64,000 nt of DNA from NCBI GenBank assembly GCA_031216445.1, contig CM062217.1, forward strand, positions 27,904,001 to 27,968,000, read 5' to 3'. Below, one piece after another: positions 24,335-38,387 of this stretch. Both the position numbers and the translations under genes were made by a program. Within the stretch, counting starts at the first letter, position 1. Every line of letters begins with the position of its first letter. This DNA is from Lateolabrax maculatus (Eukaryota > Chordata > Actinopteri > Acropomatiformes > Lateolabracidae). The notes beneath the pieces are model-generated. The model did no database searches. It saw only the letters and a program-made list of their open reading frames with translations, and was not told where the DNA came from.

Positions 24335-25686
24335 ACCAGTAAAGAGCCATCAGCTGTCAGATAGCACTTTGTAAATTATGCAGCAGATAATGTTCTCCTG
24401 TTATCAGAGAAAGTTTTATGCTTTCATGCAACTGAGCTGGCTTGTTTATGATCTCAAAAAAAAAAAAAATTCTATTAAAGTGTACCATGTTATGCTAGTA
24501 TGCTAATGGTGGAAATAGCGCCACCTTGTGTTGCAAAGAGTTGTTAGATAATGTTGTCAGAAAGGAACCTAGCAAGGTTGACCTGTTTACATTTGTGTTT
24601 TGGGAAAACTTTTAATTATAGTAGTTATAATGTAGTACAAATACAAAACCCAAGGAGTGATGTTTTTCTGTGTTGGTTTAAACCTTGGACTGATGCTCGC
24701 TTTGGGACACAAAAGCATTTGTTGTACTTTCAGTTTTGATCAGAAATGCAATGATTTTGCATGCACTGAAGTCCTGTAATTATCAGGTGTTTACCTGTTT
24801 AATATTGTGAGACTGTTACATGCATAGAATTAGCTCACAAAAATGTGGTTTTATTTTTGCCATGTCCATGTCATGTTCTACAGTCAAATCAAACCACAAG
24901 TTTGTTGTTTAGCTGCTGTTTTGTACTTGAATGTACAAGAAAGTGATACTTGGGAACAGAACACTTGAGGCTGAATAATAGATTTAATGCATATTGTTAT
25001 TACAATAGCCTAACAGACATAGATCACACTATGAGCAATTTTACAACTAGCTTTAAAATACATTAAATATGACAAGAGGATAGAGAACAGTAATTTTATT
25101 GTTTATTGTAAGGTTATTACATGAGTGATAAAACACACATTTTATATTGGAGAATTGGAATCAAAAGTAACAATATCGAACATTTATTGTTCAGTCTAGA
25201 TCTGTCAGTGATGCAATTATTTTTTTAATAAATGTTGTAATGCAGCTGAACAAACCCAGTGAGTGTTCTTTTAAAGTATATGTTTGTGGTGTTTTTCCCT
25301 TTATTAGGTAATAACAGCTAAAATAGATAAGAAATGGGAGAAGGACAAGGACCCATTCAAGGAAATTGGTTTGTTTAATTTAACTGAACTGAAATGAACT
25401 GAAAAAAAATGAGTGAGTAGTAAGTAGTAGGTATCATAATTCTAAGTGGGGTTAAATTTGTATCAAGCAGTCCACACAAAATGAAAAAATTAAGTTAACA
25501 CTAAGCATGGCTATTAAGTTACATGAACTTTTTTTTTTTTTTTTTTAGTTGTACTACTTGATTTGGTACTGCACACTTAAAATAAACAAGCTTTTCTAAC
25601 TCACTATTCTTAAGATTACTTTGCTTAATTTGCAACGAGTTTGCATACTTTTTTTAAGTAAGGTCAACTAATTAGATTTTACAGTG

Positions 25687-26565
25687 AGTATACGTACACA
25701 CGTCTCCCGCAGAGCTATGTTGAAAGTCCCTCAATATTCAGTCGAGTATTGGCTAATGACCTGCAACACCTAGACGTGTCCAGTACAGTACTACAATATG
25801 TAGATGATCTCTTGATATGTAGCACCTCCAAAGCTCAATGTGCACAAGACTCAGTCTCAGCCCTGATGGCTTTAGAAAAGGGGGCTCACAAGGTGAGTAA
25901 AAATAAATTACAGTTTTGCCAGACACAGGTTGAATACTTAGGTAGACAACTCTGTGGCACTAAATGAGCTATAGTGCCCTCACAAATTGAGGCAGTATCG
26001 AAAGCTCCCAAACCACAAACGGTGAGACACATGTCGTCATTTCTGCCATCTCAGCTTTACTAGAAGCCATACACCATCCAAAAGTGTTAGCCATCATTAA
26101 ATGCGTAGCTCATCAAAAAACGAATTCCCTGATAGCTAAAGGCAACAACTTAGCAGATGAAGCCGCAAAACGCATAGCTACACCCACCTGTATAGGACCA
26201 CTGCTAGTAGCTGGAGATTGTGAACCACTGACAAACTTATATATATATGATATGTATATATATATATATATATATATATGAGCTATATATATGTGCTGCT
26301 ATGTAATAGCAGCACAACATCAGGCAAGTCCATATGCACATTCTGTATGGGCAAAAAGGGGGGCAAGTATAATCACTGAAGAAGGTCCATCACATGGGCT
26401 ATGGCGAAGTGCACATGGACATATTGTCCTCCCAACATCTTTGGTACAGGTTGCTACACGTAGTGCGCATGGTCAGGACCATTGCACAAGTGGGGAGGTG
26501 TTGAGACGCCTTCAAGCAGTCTGGTGGTCACCATTTTTCCGACCTGCGTTTGTAGCTGAGACAAT
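25687..26565 (+). mobile_element. pol: ERV pol fragment, unit 5
   Basis: Same remnant; GATATG interruption in the TA tract as in unit 3. Confidence 0.85.
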
Positions 26566-26685
26566 TTTGCAAGGAAGGTTTTTTTCTGTTGCTCTGGTAT
26601 TTCAAGTCTGATACTGCATGTTAGTGTTTTTGTTTTTTGTTTCTATTTTGCCGGGCTTGATGCTAAAATGATCTTTTCTTTTCAG

Positions 26686-27947
26686 ATTTTTCAAGAAGAC
26701 AAAAAACTTCCTATGCAGTGGTTGTGTAAGTACTGCACATTTTGTGCTGAAAAGAGGTGCTTCTTACTTAAGCATTACCGCTTAAAACACGGGTGCCACA
26801 CTCGAATATCACCACTACCGTGCCTTTATAAGGAGTGCCTGTGCACATTTAAATCTTTCAATGCACTCAAAGTCCACTTATCAACATGGCACACTCAAAA
26901 GGACCTGGGGAACGTGGGTGAAACTGCTTTCCATTGTCAGCTGTGTGACTTTGTGGAGCCTTGCACTGGAGCTGACTTTTTTACCCATTTACGAAGACAT
27001 TTGAAGCTGAAGCAAAAGGTTTCCTGTCCATATCAAGGCTGTAGCTTTCAGAGCAATGTTTATTCAACCTTTAATGCACATAAAAGCAAAGAACATCAAG
27101 ACCACAATAAGATGGCATTCAAACCTGAAATTGTGTCACATAATGTACTTGAGGTACCTCCACCTAATATAAATATTCAACCTGAGGATAGTGCCCCTGA
27201 AACTGATCAGGTTGAGTTTGAGGTTACTGAGCTCAATGAAGATGTGGGAGACTTGGAGAGTCAGTTGGAACATAATGTAGCTGCTGTTTTTCTGAAAATG
27301 TCATCGATTCTTAACATCTCTGAAAATGCCCTGCAAGAAGTTATAGAGCAGATCAACCAAATTTATGTGCTTTCACAGCCATTGTTACATACCTCGGTTG
27401 GAAAAATACTAAATCAACATTGTGGAGATGTTGAGGACTCTTAAGTGAGTGAGATAGCTAAAGTATTTACTGAGAATAATGTATTCCTGAAATTCACTTC
27501 TACTAGGGGGTCATTGTCAACCACTAGCAAGCGAACATCATACATTTGAAAAGAATTCTCAGTGGTGACGCCTATTGAGTTTGTCCTAAAAAATGACAGG
27601 CAGACAGTTGTGTATATCCCCATACTAAAAATGCTGCAGACATTACTAAACAATGGAGAAATTTTAGATAAGGCCATGTCATCTGAGACAAATTTGTCAC
27701 AAGGATACAGATCTCACAGGGATGGTTACCGGTTTAAAGACAATTCTCTCTTGACAGAGGAAGAATTCAGGATTGCTTTTTTCTTGTACATAGATGATTT
27801 TGAGGTGGCTAAGCCCTTGGGAACCTCCAGAAAGAAACACAAGCTGCCATCTACTGGGTACTTGGAAATCTACACCCTAAATATCGCTCCTCTCTTCATT
27901 CCATTCAGCTTGCTCTACTCATCATCGCTGAAGATGATATCAGGAAG
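26686..27947 (+). pseudogene. Zinc-finger transposase relic, copy 5
   Basis: Likely start ATG 26713; TAA at 27442-27444. Leu to Phe just before the IDDFE block (RIAFFLYIDDFE). Confidence 0.68.
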
Positions 27948-30213
27948 TTGACTTTAAATGAGAGACCACAGTCTATTGAAGAATTAAAAGTGCAACTGGT
28001 AGATAAACTGTCACTGCAGTATGACTTTAAACTGCAGTATGAAGATCAAGACTTCCATAATGCCCTCTGCAATTTGACTGAAATAACTGATTTACCTGAA
28101 AGAGCTACGCTCAAAATCATCCCTCTTGTGACTCTCCATTTAACCGCATTGTCATCACCCACCACAACATCAGACACTGAGTGCAGCACAGCAGACACTG
28201 AGATCCTGTCGACAGGAAGAGCATCACCATCGCTAAGACAACAGTGGCCAGATTTCTTTGACATACCCAATTTCTCAGTTGATGTTGACTATAGACTCAG
28301 ACAGGCAGATCTTGCCTTTATGAAGGATGGAACACGTATGACTCTACCACGAGATATGAAGCATGACATACTAGAAAAGCTTGCTGAGACGATGTACAGT
28401 TTCAAGGCTTACCCTAAAGATGATGACTTCAGCAGTGTTGCAAAAGCACTAATTAGCAAACACCCCTGCCTCACTGAGCCTGGACCACACAGATGGTATG
28501 GCTGGAAAAACAGCCTTAAATTATCGCACAAAGCTTCAAAAAGCTGGATGTGAGGATGTAGCAATCAATGGAGGCAAAAGAAGTAAAGGCAACCCAGAAG
28601 GAGAATCCTCAAGCAAGAATATCAAACGGCCAAAAAGAGGTGAAGCAAACTACCTACCTAACTTACCTGAAGGACATGATGAAACAAGCCTTGAAAATGC
28701 CAGAAAGGTTCTCGTGGAAGAAATGAAGAAGAAACAACCCAATGGCACTCTCATCTCACAAATGATGGACCAATCATTCCCACTACGCAGACAAGAAATT
28801 GTAGAAAAGGAACCTGCTGTACAGAACATTGTTGAACGATGGCCAGCACTCTTCACAGACAGGTAAACTATTTTTGTTCTCAACCAATAAAATAATGCCT
28901 ATCAAAAAGAAATTCAAGGTGTGTGGCTAGAAATCCAAACACACTTGTTGGAATGTTAACACTTCTGCCATCTCTCCATCCCTACCCACCCCTCTCTCTA
29001 CTTTTCAGGTGTTTGCTGAGTTCAACAGAATCGCAAGTAAGAATCTTGAGGGAGACTTCTTTGAGGCTCTGGACCAGTATACCCCACGTTTCATTGAACT
29101 TTTCAAAACAAGAAGGGGAACTGTTGGCCAGAAGCTCAGTGAGCTGATGCAGCACATGAGCTGGATGGTAAGTAGGTTAATTTTGCTTTTGATCTGTGTG
29201 ATAGTTCATCAATCAAGTTCTAAATGAGATGATCCAGCCCAACCTATTCTATTTCCTGTCTGACTTGTGCTTGTGCCTTGCAAATTACTCTGTTAACTGG
29301 TCTTTTCTCTCTCTGTGTATCATTAGACACCAGACGTGACAGTACTTCGCTCTGTTGTCCTCAAAGGCATTCCTATTTTACTTGGTGACGACTCCAGTGA
29401 ATTCTTCAAGACATGCTCTGTAAGTACTTGCACATAAGAAAAAGTTTGGTCTGCATTAAAATAGAACTATATCTGTGCTGACATAGAAGATGTAATTTTA
29501 TCTGCACAATATACAATATACATTTTGTACAGTGATTGATGTATTTTGTATGGCAATTCCTCCACAGCTAATCTGAGAGGTATTTAAACAGCCAGTAAAT
29601 AAAAATGAAATTTGCCACATAAACGTTGTACACATTAATTAATTGTAAATCTAAGGAGCAGGAGTCCAGGCTGAAAAGTCAGTGTCACTGTTTAAGAATA
29701 TATGGACCTTGTGGACCATAGCTTTAGTTTAATCATACCACATTTATTTTGTTGGTTATATTGTAACAATCCAGTGTGAACACATATTTAAAACCATATT
29801 CCCTAGCAAATGCTTTCAACATTAAAAATGAATGTTTAGAAGAGCATAAATTGCCATGCTGAAGAATGTGTGTGTGTGTGTCTTTGTAGGGTACAGCGAG
29901 AGACGAGGCCCTAGAATGCACTGTCGGTGTGCTGACAGTTGTCAGTGAAGATAATCCTCATGAGGGTCCAAGTTCAGTAGACCTCCAGCCCATCTCCACT
30001 GCCATCATTCTGGAGGGAGGTATCATCATGGATCATATAAAAAAACTTGCCTCAGGCAGTTTGTCTGTTATTTGGGCTTACATATGCTTTGCATTTGGAT
30101 TACCCAAAATGCATGGCAAATACACTCAACTTCATTCAGACTGTGATGCTTGGACTGGGAAAGAAAACCTCCCACCAAAACTGTTAACTTTGAAGAACAG
30201 TCTACTGGGTTAG
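27948..30213 (+). pseudogene. SAMD3-like transposon protein, copy 5
   Basis: Exons 27948-28862, 29009-29167, 29327-29419 and 29890-30213; no private coding change seen. Confidence 0.72.
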
Positions 30214-31562
30214 ACCAGTAAAGAGCCATCAGCTGTCAGATAGCACTTTGTAAATTATGCAGCAGTTAATGTTCTCCTGTTATCAGAGAAAGTTTTATGC
30301 TTTCATGCAACTGAGCTGGCTTGTTTATGATCTCAAAAAAAAAAAAAATTCTATTAAAGTGTACCATGTTATGCTAGTATGCTAATGGTGGAAATAGCGC
30401 CACCTTGTGTTGCAAAGAGTTGTTAGATAATGTTGTCAGAAAGGAACCTAGCAAGGTTGACCTGTTTACATTTGTGTTTTGGGAAAACTTTTAATTATAG
30501 TAGTTATAATGTAGTACAAATACAAAACCCAAGGAGTGATGTTTTTCTGTGTTGGTTTAAACCTTGGACTGATGCTCGCTTTGGGACACAAAAGCATTTG
30601 TTGTACTTTCAGTTTTGATCAGAAATGCAATGATTTTGCATGCACTGAAGTCCTGTAATTATCAGGTGTTTACCTGTTTAATATTGTGAGACTGTTACAT
30701 GCATAGAATTAGCTCACAAAAATGTGGTTTTATTTTTGCCATGTCCATGTCATGTTCTACAGTCAAATCAAACCACAAGTTTGTTGTTTAGCTGCTGTTT
30801 TGTACTTGAATGTACAAGAAAGTGATACTTGGGAACAGAACACTTGAGGCTGAATAATAGATTTAATGCATATTGTTATTACAATAGCCTAACAGACATA
30901 GATCACACTATGAGCAATTTTGCAACTAGCTTTAAAATACATTAAATATGACAAGAGGATAGAGAACAGTAATTTTATTGTTTATTGTAAGGTTATTACA
31001 TGAGTGATAAAACACACATTTTATATTGGAGAATTGGAATCAAAAGTAACAATATCGAACATTTATTGTTCAGTCTAGATCTGTCAGTGATGCAATTATT
31101 TTTTTAATAAATGTTGTAATGCAGCTGAACAAACCCAGTGAGTGTTCTTTTAAAGTATATGTTTGTGGTGTTTTTCCCTTTATTAGGTAATAACAGCTAA
31201 AATAGATAAGAAATGGGAGAAGGACAAGGACCCATTCAAGGAAATTGGTTTGTTTAATTTAACTGAACTGAAATGAACTGAAAAAAAATGAGTGAGTAGT
31301 AAGTAGTAGGTATCATAATTCTAAGTGGGGTTAAATTTGTATCAAGCAGTCCACACAAAATGAAAAAATTAAGTTAACACTAAGCATGGCTATTAAGTTA
31401 CATGAACTTTTTTTTTTTTTTTAGTTGTACTACTTGATTTGGTACTGCACACTTAAAATAAACAAGCTTTTCTAACTCACTATTCTTAAGATTACTTTGC
31501 TTAATTTGCAACGAGTTTGCATACTTTTTTTAAGTAAGGTCAACTAATTAGATTTTACAGTG

Positions 31563-32111
31563 AGTATACGTACACACGTCTCCCGCAGAGCTATGTTGAA
31601 AGTCCCTCAATATTCAGTCGAGTATTGGCTAATGACCTGCAACACCTAGACGTGTCCAGTACAGTACTACAATATGTAGATGATCTCTTGATATGTAGCA
31701 CCTCCAAAGCTCAATGTGCACAAGACTCAGTCTCAGCCCTGATGGCTTTAGAAAAGCGGGCTCACAAGGTGAGTAAAAATAAATTACAGTTTTGCCAGAC
31801 ACAGGTTGAATACTTAGGTAGACAACTCTGTGGCACTAAATGAGCTATAGTGCCCTCACAAATTGAGGCAGTATCGAAAGCTCCCAAACCACAAACGGTG
31901 AGACACATGTCGTCATTTCTGCCATCTCAGCTTTACTAGAAGCCATACACCATCCAAAAGTGTTAGCCATCATTAAATGCGTAGCTCATCAAAAAACGAA
32001 TTCCCTGATAGCTAAAGGCAACAACTTAGCAGATGAAGCCGCAAAACGCATAGCTACACCCACCTGTATAGGACCACTGCTAGTAGCTGGAGATTGTGAA
32101 CCACTGACAAA

Positions 32112-32161
<50 letters not shown>

Positions 32162-32444
32162 CTATATATATGTGCTGCTATGTAATAGCAGCACAACATC
32201 AGGCAAGTCCATATGCACATTCTGTATGGGCAAAAAGGGGGGCAAGTATAATCACTGAAGAAGGTCCATCACATGGGCTATGGCGAAGTGCACATGGACA
32301 TATTGTCCTCCCAACATCTTTGGTACAGGTTGCTACACGTAGTGCGCATGGTCAGGACCATTGCACAAGTGGGGAGGTGTTGAGACGCCTTCAAGCAGTC
32401 TGGTGGTCACCATTTTTCCGACCTGCGTTTGTAGCTGAGACAAT
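31563..32444 (+). mobile_element. pol: ERV pol fragment, unit 6
   Basis: Same remnant; Gly to Arg after YVDD (near 31757), shared with units 7 and 8. Long uninterrupted TA tract. Confidence 0.85.
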
Positions 32445-32564
32445 TTTGCAAGGAAGGTTTTTTTCTGTTGCTCTGGTATTTCAAGTCTGATACTGCATGT
32501 TAGTGTTTTTGTTTTTTGTTTCTATTTTGCCGGGCTTGATGCTAAAATGATCTTTTCTTTTCAG

Positions 32565-33826
32565 ATTTTTCAAGAAGACAAAAAACTTCCTATGCAGTGG
32601 TTGTGTAAGTACTGCACATTTTGTGCTGAAAAGAGGTGCTTCTTACTTAAGCATTACCGCTTAAAACACGGGTGCCACACTCGAATATCACCACTACCGT
32701 GCCTTTATAAGGAGTGCCTGTGCACATTTAAATCTTTCAATGCACTCAAAGTCCACTTATCAACATGGCACACTCAAAAGGACCTGGGGAACGTGGGTGA
32801 AACTGCTTTCCATTGTCAGCTGTGTGACTTTGTGGAGCCTTGCACTGGAGCTGACTTTTTTACCCATTTACGAAGACATTTGAAGCTGAAGCAAAAGGTT
32901 TCCTGTCCATATCAAGGCTGTAGCTTTCAGAGCAATGTTTATTCAACCTTTAATGCACATAAAAGCAAAGAACATCAAGACCACAATAAGATGGCATTCA
33001 AACCTGAAATTGTGTCACATAATGTACTTGAGGTACCTCCACCTAATATAAATATTCAACCTGAGGATAGTGCCCCTGAAACTGATCAGGTTGAGTTTGA
33101 GGTTACTGAGCTCAATGAAGATGTGGGAGACTTGGAGAGTCAGTTGGAACATAATGTAGCTGCTGTTTTTCTGAAAATGTCATCGATTCTTAACATCTCT
33201 GAAAATGCCCTGCAAGAAGTTATAGAGCAGATCAACCAAATTTATGTGCTTTCACAGCCATTGTTACATACCTCGGTTGGAAAAATACTAAATCAACATT
33301 GTGGAGATGTTGAGGACTCTTAAGTGAGTGAGATAGCTAAAGTATTTACTGAGAATAATGTATTCCTGAAATTCACTTCTACTAGGGGGTCATTGTCAAC
33401 CACTAGCAAGCGAACATCATACATTTGAAAAGAATTCTCAGTGGTGACGCCTATTGAGTTTGTCCTAAAAAATGACAGGCAGACAGTTGTGTATATCCCC
33501 ATACTAAAAATGCTGCAGACATTACTAAACAATGGAGAAATTTTAGATAAGGCCATGTCATCTGAGACAAATTTGTCACAAGGATACAGATCTCACAGGG
33601 ATAGTTACCGGTTTAAAGACAATTCTCTCTTGACAGAGGAAGAATTCAGGATTGCTCTTTTCTTGTACATAGATGATTTTGAGGTGGCTAAGCCCTTGGG
33701 AACCTCCAGAAAGAAACACAAGCTGCCATCTACTGGGTACTTGGAAATCTACACCCTAAATATCGCTCCTCTCTTCATTCCATTCAGCTTGCTCTACTCA
33801 TCATCGCTGAAGATGATATCAGGAAG
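32565..33826 (+). pseudogene. Zinc-finger transposase relic, copy 6
   Basis: Likely start ATG 32592; TAA at 33321-33323. Gly to Ser near 33603. Confidence 0.68.
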
Positions 33827-36092
33827 TTGACTTTAAATGAGAGACCACAGTCTATTGAAGAATTAAAAGTGCAACTGGTAGATAAACTGTCACTGCAGTA
33901 TGACTTTAAACTGCAGTATGAAGATCAAGACTTCTATAATGCCCTCTGCAATTTGACTGAAATAACTGATTTACCTGAAAGAGCTACGCTCAAAATCATC
34001 CCTCTTGTGACTCTCCATTTAACCGCATTGTCATCACCCACCACAACATCAGACACTGAGTGCAGCACAGCAGACACTGAGATCCTGTCGACAGGAAGAG
34101 CATCACCATCGCTAAGACAACAGTGGCCAGATTTCTTTGACATACCCAATTTCTCAGTTGATGTTGACTATAGACTCAGACAGGCAGATCTTGCCTTTAT
34201 GAAGGATGGAACACGTATGACTCTACCACGAGATATGAAGCATGACATACTAGAAAAGCTTGCTGAGACGATGTACAGTTTCAAGGCTTACCCTAAAGAT
34301 GATGACTTCAGCAGTGTTGCAAAAGCACTAATTAGCAAACACCCCTGCCTCACTGAGCCTGGACCACACAGATGGTATGGCTGGAAAAACAGCCTTAAAT
34401 TATCGCACAAAGCTTCAAAAAGCTGGATGTGAGGATGTAGCAATCAATGGAGGCAAAAGAAGTAAAGGCAACCCAGAAGGAGAATCCTCAAGCAAGAATA
34501 TCAAACGGCCAAAAAGAGGTGAAGCAAACTACCTACCTAACTTACCTGAAGGACATGATGAAACAAGCCTTGAAAATGCCAGAAAGGTTCTCGTGGAAGA
34601 AATGAAGAAGAAACAACCCAATGGCACTCTCATCTCACAAATGATGGACCAATCATTCCCACTACGCAGACAAGAAATTGTAGAAAAGGAACCTGCTGTA
34701 CAGAACATTGTTGAACGATGGCCAGCACTCTTCACAGACAGGTAAACTATTTTTGTTCTCAACCAATAAAATAATGCCTATCAAAAAGTAATTCAAGGTG
34801 TGTGGCTAGAAATCCAAACACACTTGTTGGAATGTTAACACTTCTGCCATCTCTCCATCCCTACCCACCCCTCTCTCTACTTTTCAGGTGTTTGCTGAGT
34901 TCAACAGAATCGCAAGTAAGAATCTTGAGGGAGACTTCTTTGAGGCTCTGGACCAGTATACCCCACGTTTCATTGAACTTTTCAAAACAAGAAGGGGAAC
35001 TGTTGGCCAGAAGCTCAGTGAGCTGATGCAGCACATGAGCTGGATGGTAAGTAGGTTAATTTTGCTTTTGATCTGTGTGATAGTTCATCAATCAAGTTCT
35101 AAATGAGATGATCCAGCCCAACCTATTCTATTTCCTGTCTGACTTGTGCTTGTGCCTTGCAAATTACTCTGTTAACTGGTCTTTTCTCTCTCTGTGTATC
35201 ATTAGACACCAGACGTGACAGTACTTCGCTCTGTTGTCCTCAAAGGCATTCCTATTTTACTTGGTGACGACTCCAGTGAATTCTTCAAGACATGCTCTGT
35301 AAGTACTTGCACATAAGAAAAAGTTTGGTCTGCATTAAAATAGAACTATATCTGTGCTGACATAGAAGATGTAATTTTATCTGCACAATATACAATATAC
35401 ATTTTGTACAGTGATTGATGTATTTTGTATGGCAATTCCTCCACAGCTAATCTGAGAGGTATTTAAACAGCCAGTAAATAAAAATGAAATTTGCCACATA
35501 AACGTTGTACACATTAATTAATTGTAAATCTAAGGAGCAGGAGTCCAGGCTGAAAAGTCAGTGTCACTGTTTAAGAATATATGGACCTTGTGGACCATAG
35601 CTTTAGTTTAATCATACCACATTTATTTTGTTGGTTATATTGTAACAATCCAGTGTGAACACATATTTAAAACCATATTCCCTAGCAAATGCTTTCAACA
35701 TTAAAAATGAATGTTTAGAAGAGCATAAATTGCCATGCTGAAGAATGTGTGTGTGTGTGTCTTTGTAGGGTACAGCGAGAGACGAGGCCCTAGAATGCAC
35801 TGTCGGTGTGCTGACAGTTGTCAGTGAAGATAATCCTCATGAGGGTCCAAGTTCAGTAGACCTCCAGCCCATCTCCACTGCCATCATTCTGGAGGGAGGT
35901 ATCATCATGGATCATATAAAAAAACTTGCCTCAGGCAGTTTGTCTGTTATTTGGGCTTACATATGCTTTGCATTTGGATTACCCAAAATGCATGGCAAAT
36001 ACACTCAACTTCATTCAGACTGTGATGCTTGGACTGGGAAAGAAAACCTCCCACCAAAACTGTTAACTTTGAAGAACAGTCTACTGGGTTAG
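33827..36092 (+). pseudogene. SAMD3-like transposon protein, copy 6
   Basis: Exons 33827-34741, 34888-35046, 35206-35298 and 35769-36092. His to Tyr in the PB1-like domain near 33935. Confidence 0.72.
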
Positions 36093-37391
36093 ACCAGTAA
36101 AGAGCCATCAGCTGTCAGATAGCACTTTGTAAATTATGCAGCAGTTAATGTTCTCCTGTTATCAGAGAAAGTTTTATGCTTTCATGCAACTGAGCTGGCT
36201 TGTTTATGATCTCAAAAAAAAAAAAAATTCTATTAAAGTGTACCATGTTATGCTAGTATGCTAATGGTGGAAATAGCGCCACCTTGTGTTGCAAAGAGTT
36301 GTTAGATAATGTTGTCAGAAAGGAACCTAGCAAGGTTGACCTGTTTACATTTGTGTTTTGGGAAAACTTTTAATAGTTATAATGTAGTACAAATACAATC
36401 TGTGTTGGTTTAGACCTTGGACTGATGCTCGCTTTGGGACACAAAAGCATTTGTTGTACTTTCAGTTTTGATCAGAAATGCAATGATTTTGCATGCACTG
36501 AAGTCCTGTAATTATCAGGTGTTTACCTGTTTAATATTGTGAGACTGTTACATGCATAGAATTAGCTCACAAAAATGTGGTTTTATTTTTGCCATGTCCA
36601 TGTCATGTTCTACAGTCAAATCAAACCACAAGTTTGTTGTTTAGCTGCTGTTTTGTACTTGAATGTACAAGAAAGTGATACTTGGGAACAGAACACTTGA
36701 GGCTGAATAATAGATTTAATGCATATTGTTATTACAATAGCCTAACAGACATAGATCACACTATGAGCAATTTTACAACTAGCTTTAAAATACATTAAAT
36801 ATGACAAGAGGATAGAGAACAGTAATTTTATTGTTTATTGTAAGGTTATTACATGAGTGATAAAACATACATTTTATATTGGAGAATTGGAATCAAAAGT
36901 AACAATATCGAACATTTATTGTTCAGCCTAGATCTGTCAGTGATGCAATTATTTTTTTAATAAATGTTGTAATGCAGCTGAACAAACCCAGTGAGTGTTC
37001 TTTTAAAGTATATGTTTGTGGTGTTTTTCCCTTTATTAGGTAATAACAGCTAAAATAGATAAGAAATGGGAGAAGGACAAGGACCCATTCAAGGAAATTG
37101 GTTTGTTTAATTTAACTGAACTGAAATGAACTGAAAAAAAATGAGTGAGTAGTAAGTAGTAGGTATCATAATTCTAAGTGGGGTTAAATTTGTATCAAGC
37201 AGTCCACACAAAATGAAAAAATTAAGTTAAATGAACTTTTTTTTTTTTTTTAGTTGTACTACTTGATTTAGTACTGCACACTTAAAATAAACAAGCTTTT
37301 CTAACTCACTATTCTTAAGATTACTTTGCTTAATTTGCAACGAGTTTGCATACTTTTTTTAAGTAAGGTCAACTAATTAGATTTTACAGTG

Positions 37392-37940
37392 AGTATACGT
37401 ACACACGTCTCCCGCAGAGCTATGTTGAAAGTCCCTCAATATTCAGTCGAGTATTGGCTAATGACCTGCAACACCTAGACGTGTCCAGTACAGTACTACA
37501 ATATGTAGATGATCTCTTGATATGTAGCACCTCCAAAGCTCAATGTGCACAAGACTCAGTCTCAGCCCTGATGGCTTTAGAAAAGCGGGCTCACAAGGTG
37601 AGTAAAAATAAATTACAGTTTTGCCAGACACAGGTTGAATACTTAGGTAGACAACTCTGTGGCACTAAATGAGCTATAGTGCCCTCACAAATTGAGGCAG
37701 TATCGAAAGCTCCCAAACCACAAACGGTGAGACACATGTCGTCATTTCTGCCATCTCAGCTTTACTAGAAGCCATACACCATCCAAAAGTGTTAGCCATC
37801 ATTAAATGCGTAGCTCATCAAAAAACGAATTCCCTGATAGCTAAAGGCAACAACTTAGCAGATGAAGCCGCAAAACGCATAGCTACACCCACCTGTATAG
37901 GACCACTGCTAGTAGCTGGAGATTGTGAACCACTGACAAA

Positions 37941-37984
<44 letters not shown>

Positions 37985-38267
37985 CTATATATATGTGCTG
38001 CTATATAATAGCAGCACAACATCAGGCAAGTCCATATGCACATTCTGTATGGGCAAAAAGGGGGGCAAGTATAATCACTGAAGAAGGTCCATCACATGGG
38101 CTATGGCGAAGTGCACATGGACATATTGTCCTCCCAACATCTTTGGTACAGGTTGCTACACGTAGTGCGCATGGTCAGGACCATTGCACAAGTGGGGAGG
38201 TGTTGAGACGCCTTCAAGCAGTCTGGTGGTCACCATTTTTCCGACCTGCGTTTGTAGCTGAGACAAT
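37392..38267 (+). mobile_element. pol: ERV pol fragment, unit 7
   Basis: Same remnant, Arg variant. The hairpin loop reads ATA instead of GTA, shared with unit 8. Confidence 0.85.
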
Positions 38268-38387
38268 TTTGCAAGGAAGGTTTTTTTCTGTTGCTCTGGT
38301 ATTTCAAGTCTGATACTGCATGTTAGTGTTTTTGTTTTTTGTTTCTATTTTGCCGGGCTTGATGCTAAAATGATCTTTTCTTTTCAG

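Larger units (their letters stand above)
23473..29349 (+). repeat. Unit 5 of array A
   Basis: Full unit, 5877 bp. Private changes include one near 24387 in the 3' untranslated part and Leu to Phe near 27778, just before the IDDFE motif of the transposase relic. Confidence 0.95.
29350..35228 (+). repeat. Unit 6 of array A
   Basis: Full unit, 5879 bp. It has a long uninterrupted TA tract (about 32114-32158). It shares a Gly to Arg change in the ERV RT fragment (near 31757) with units 7 and 8, and a G near 30922 with unit 8 only. Private changes: Gly to Ser near 33603 and His to Tyr near 33935. Confidence 0.95.
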
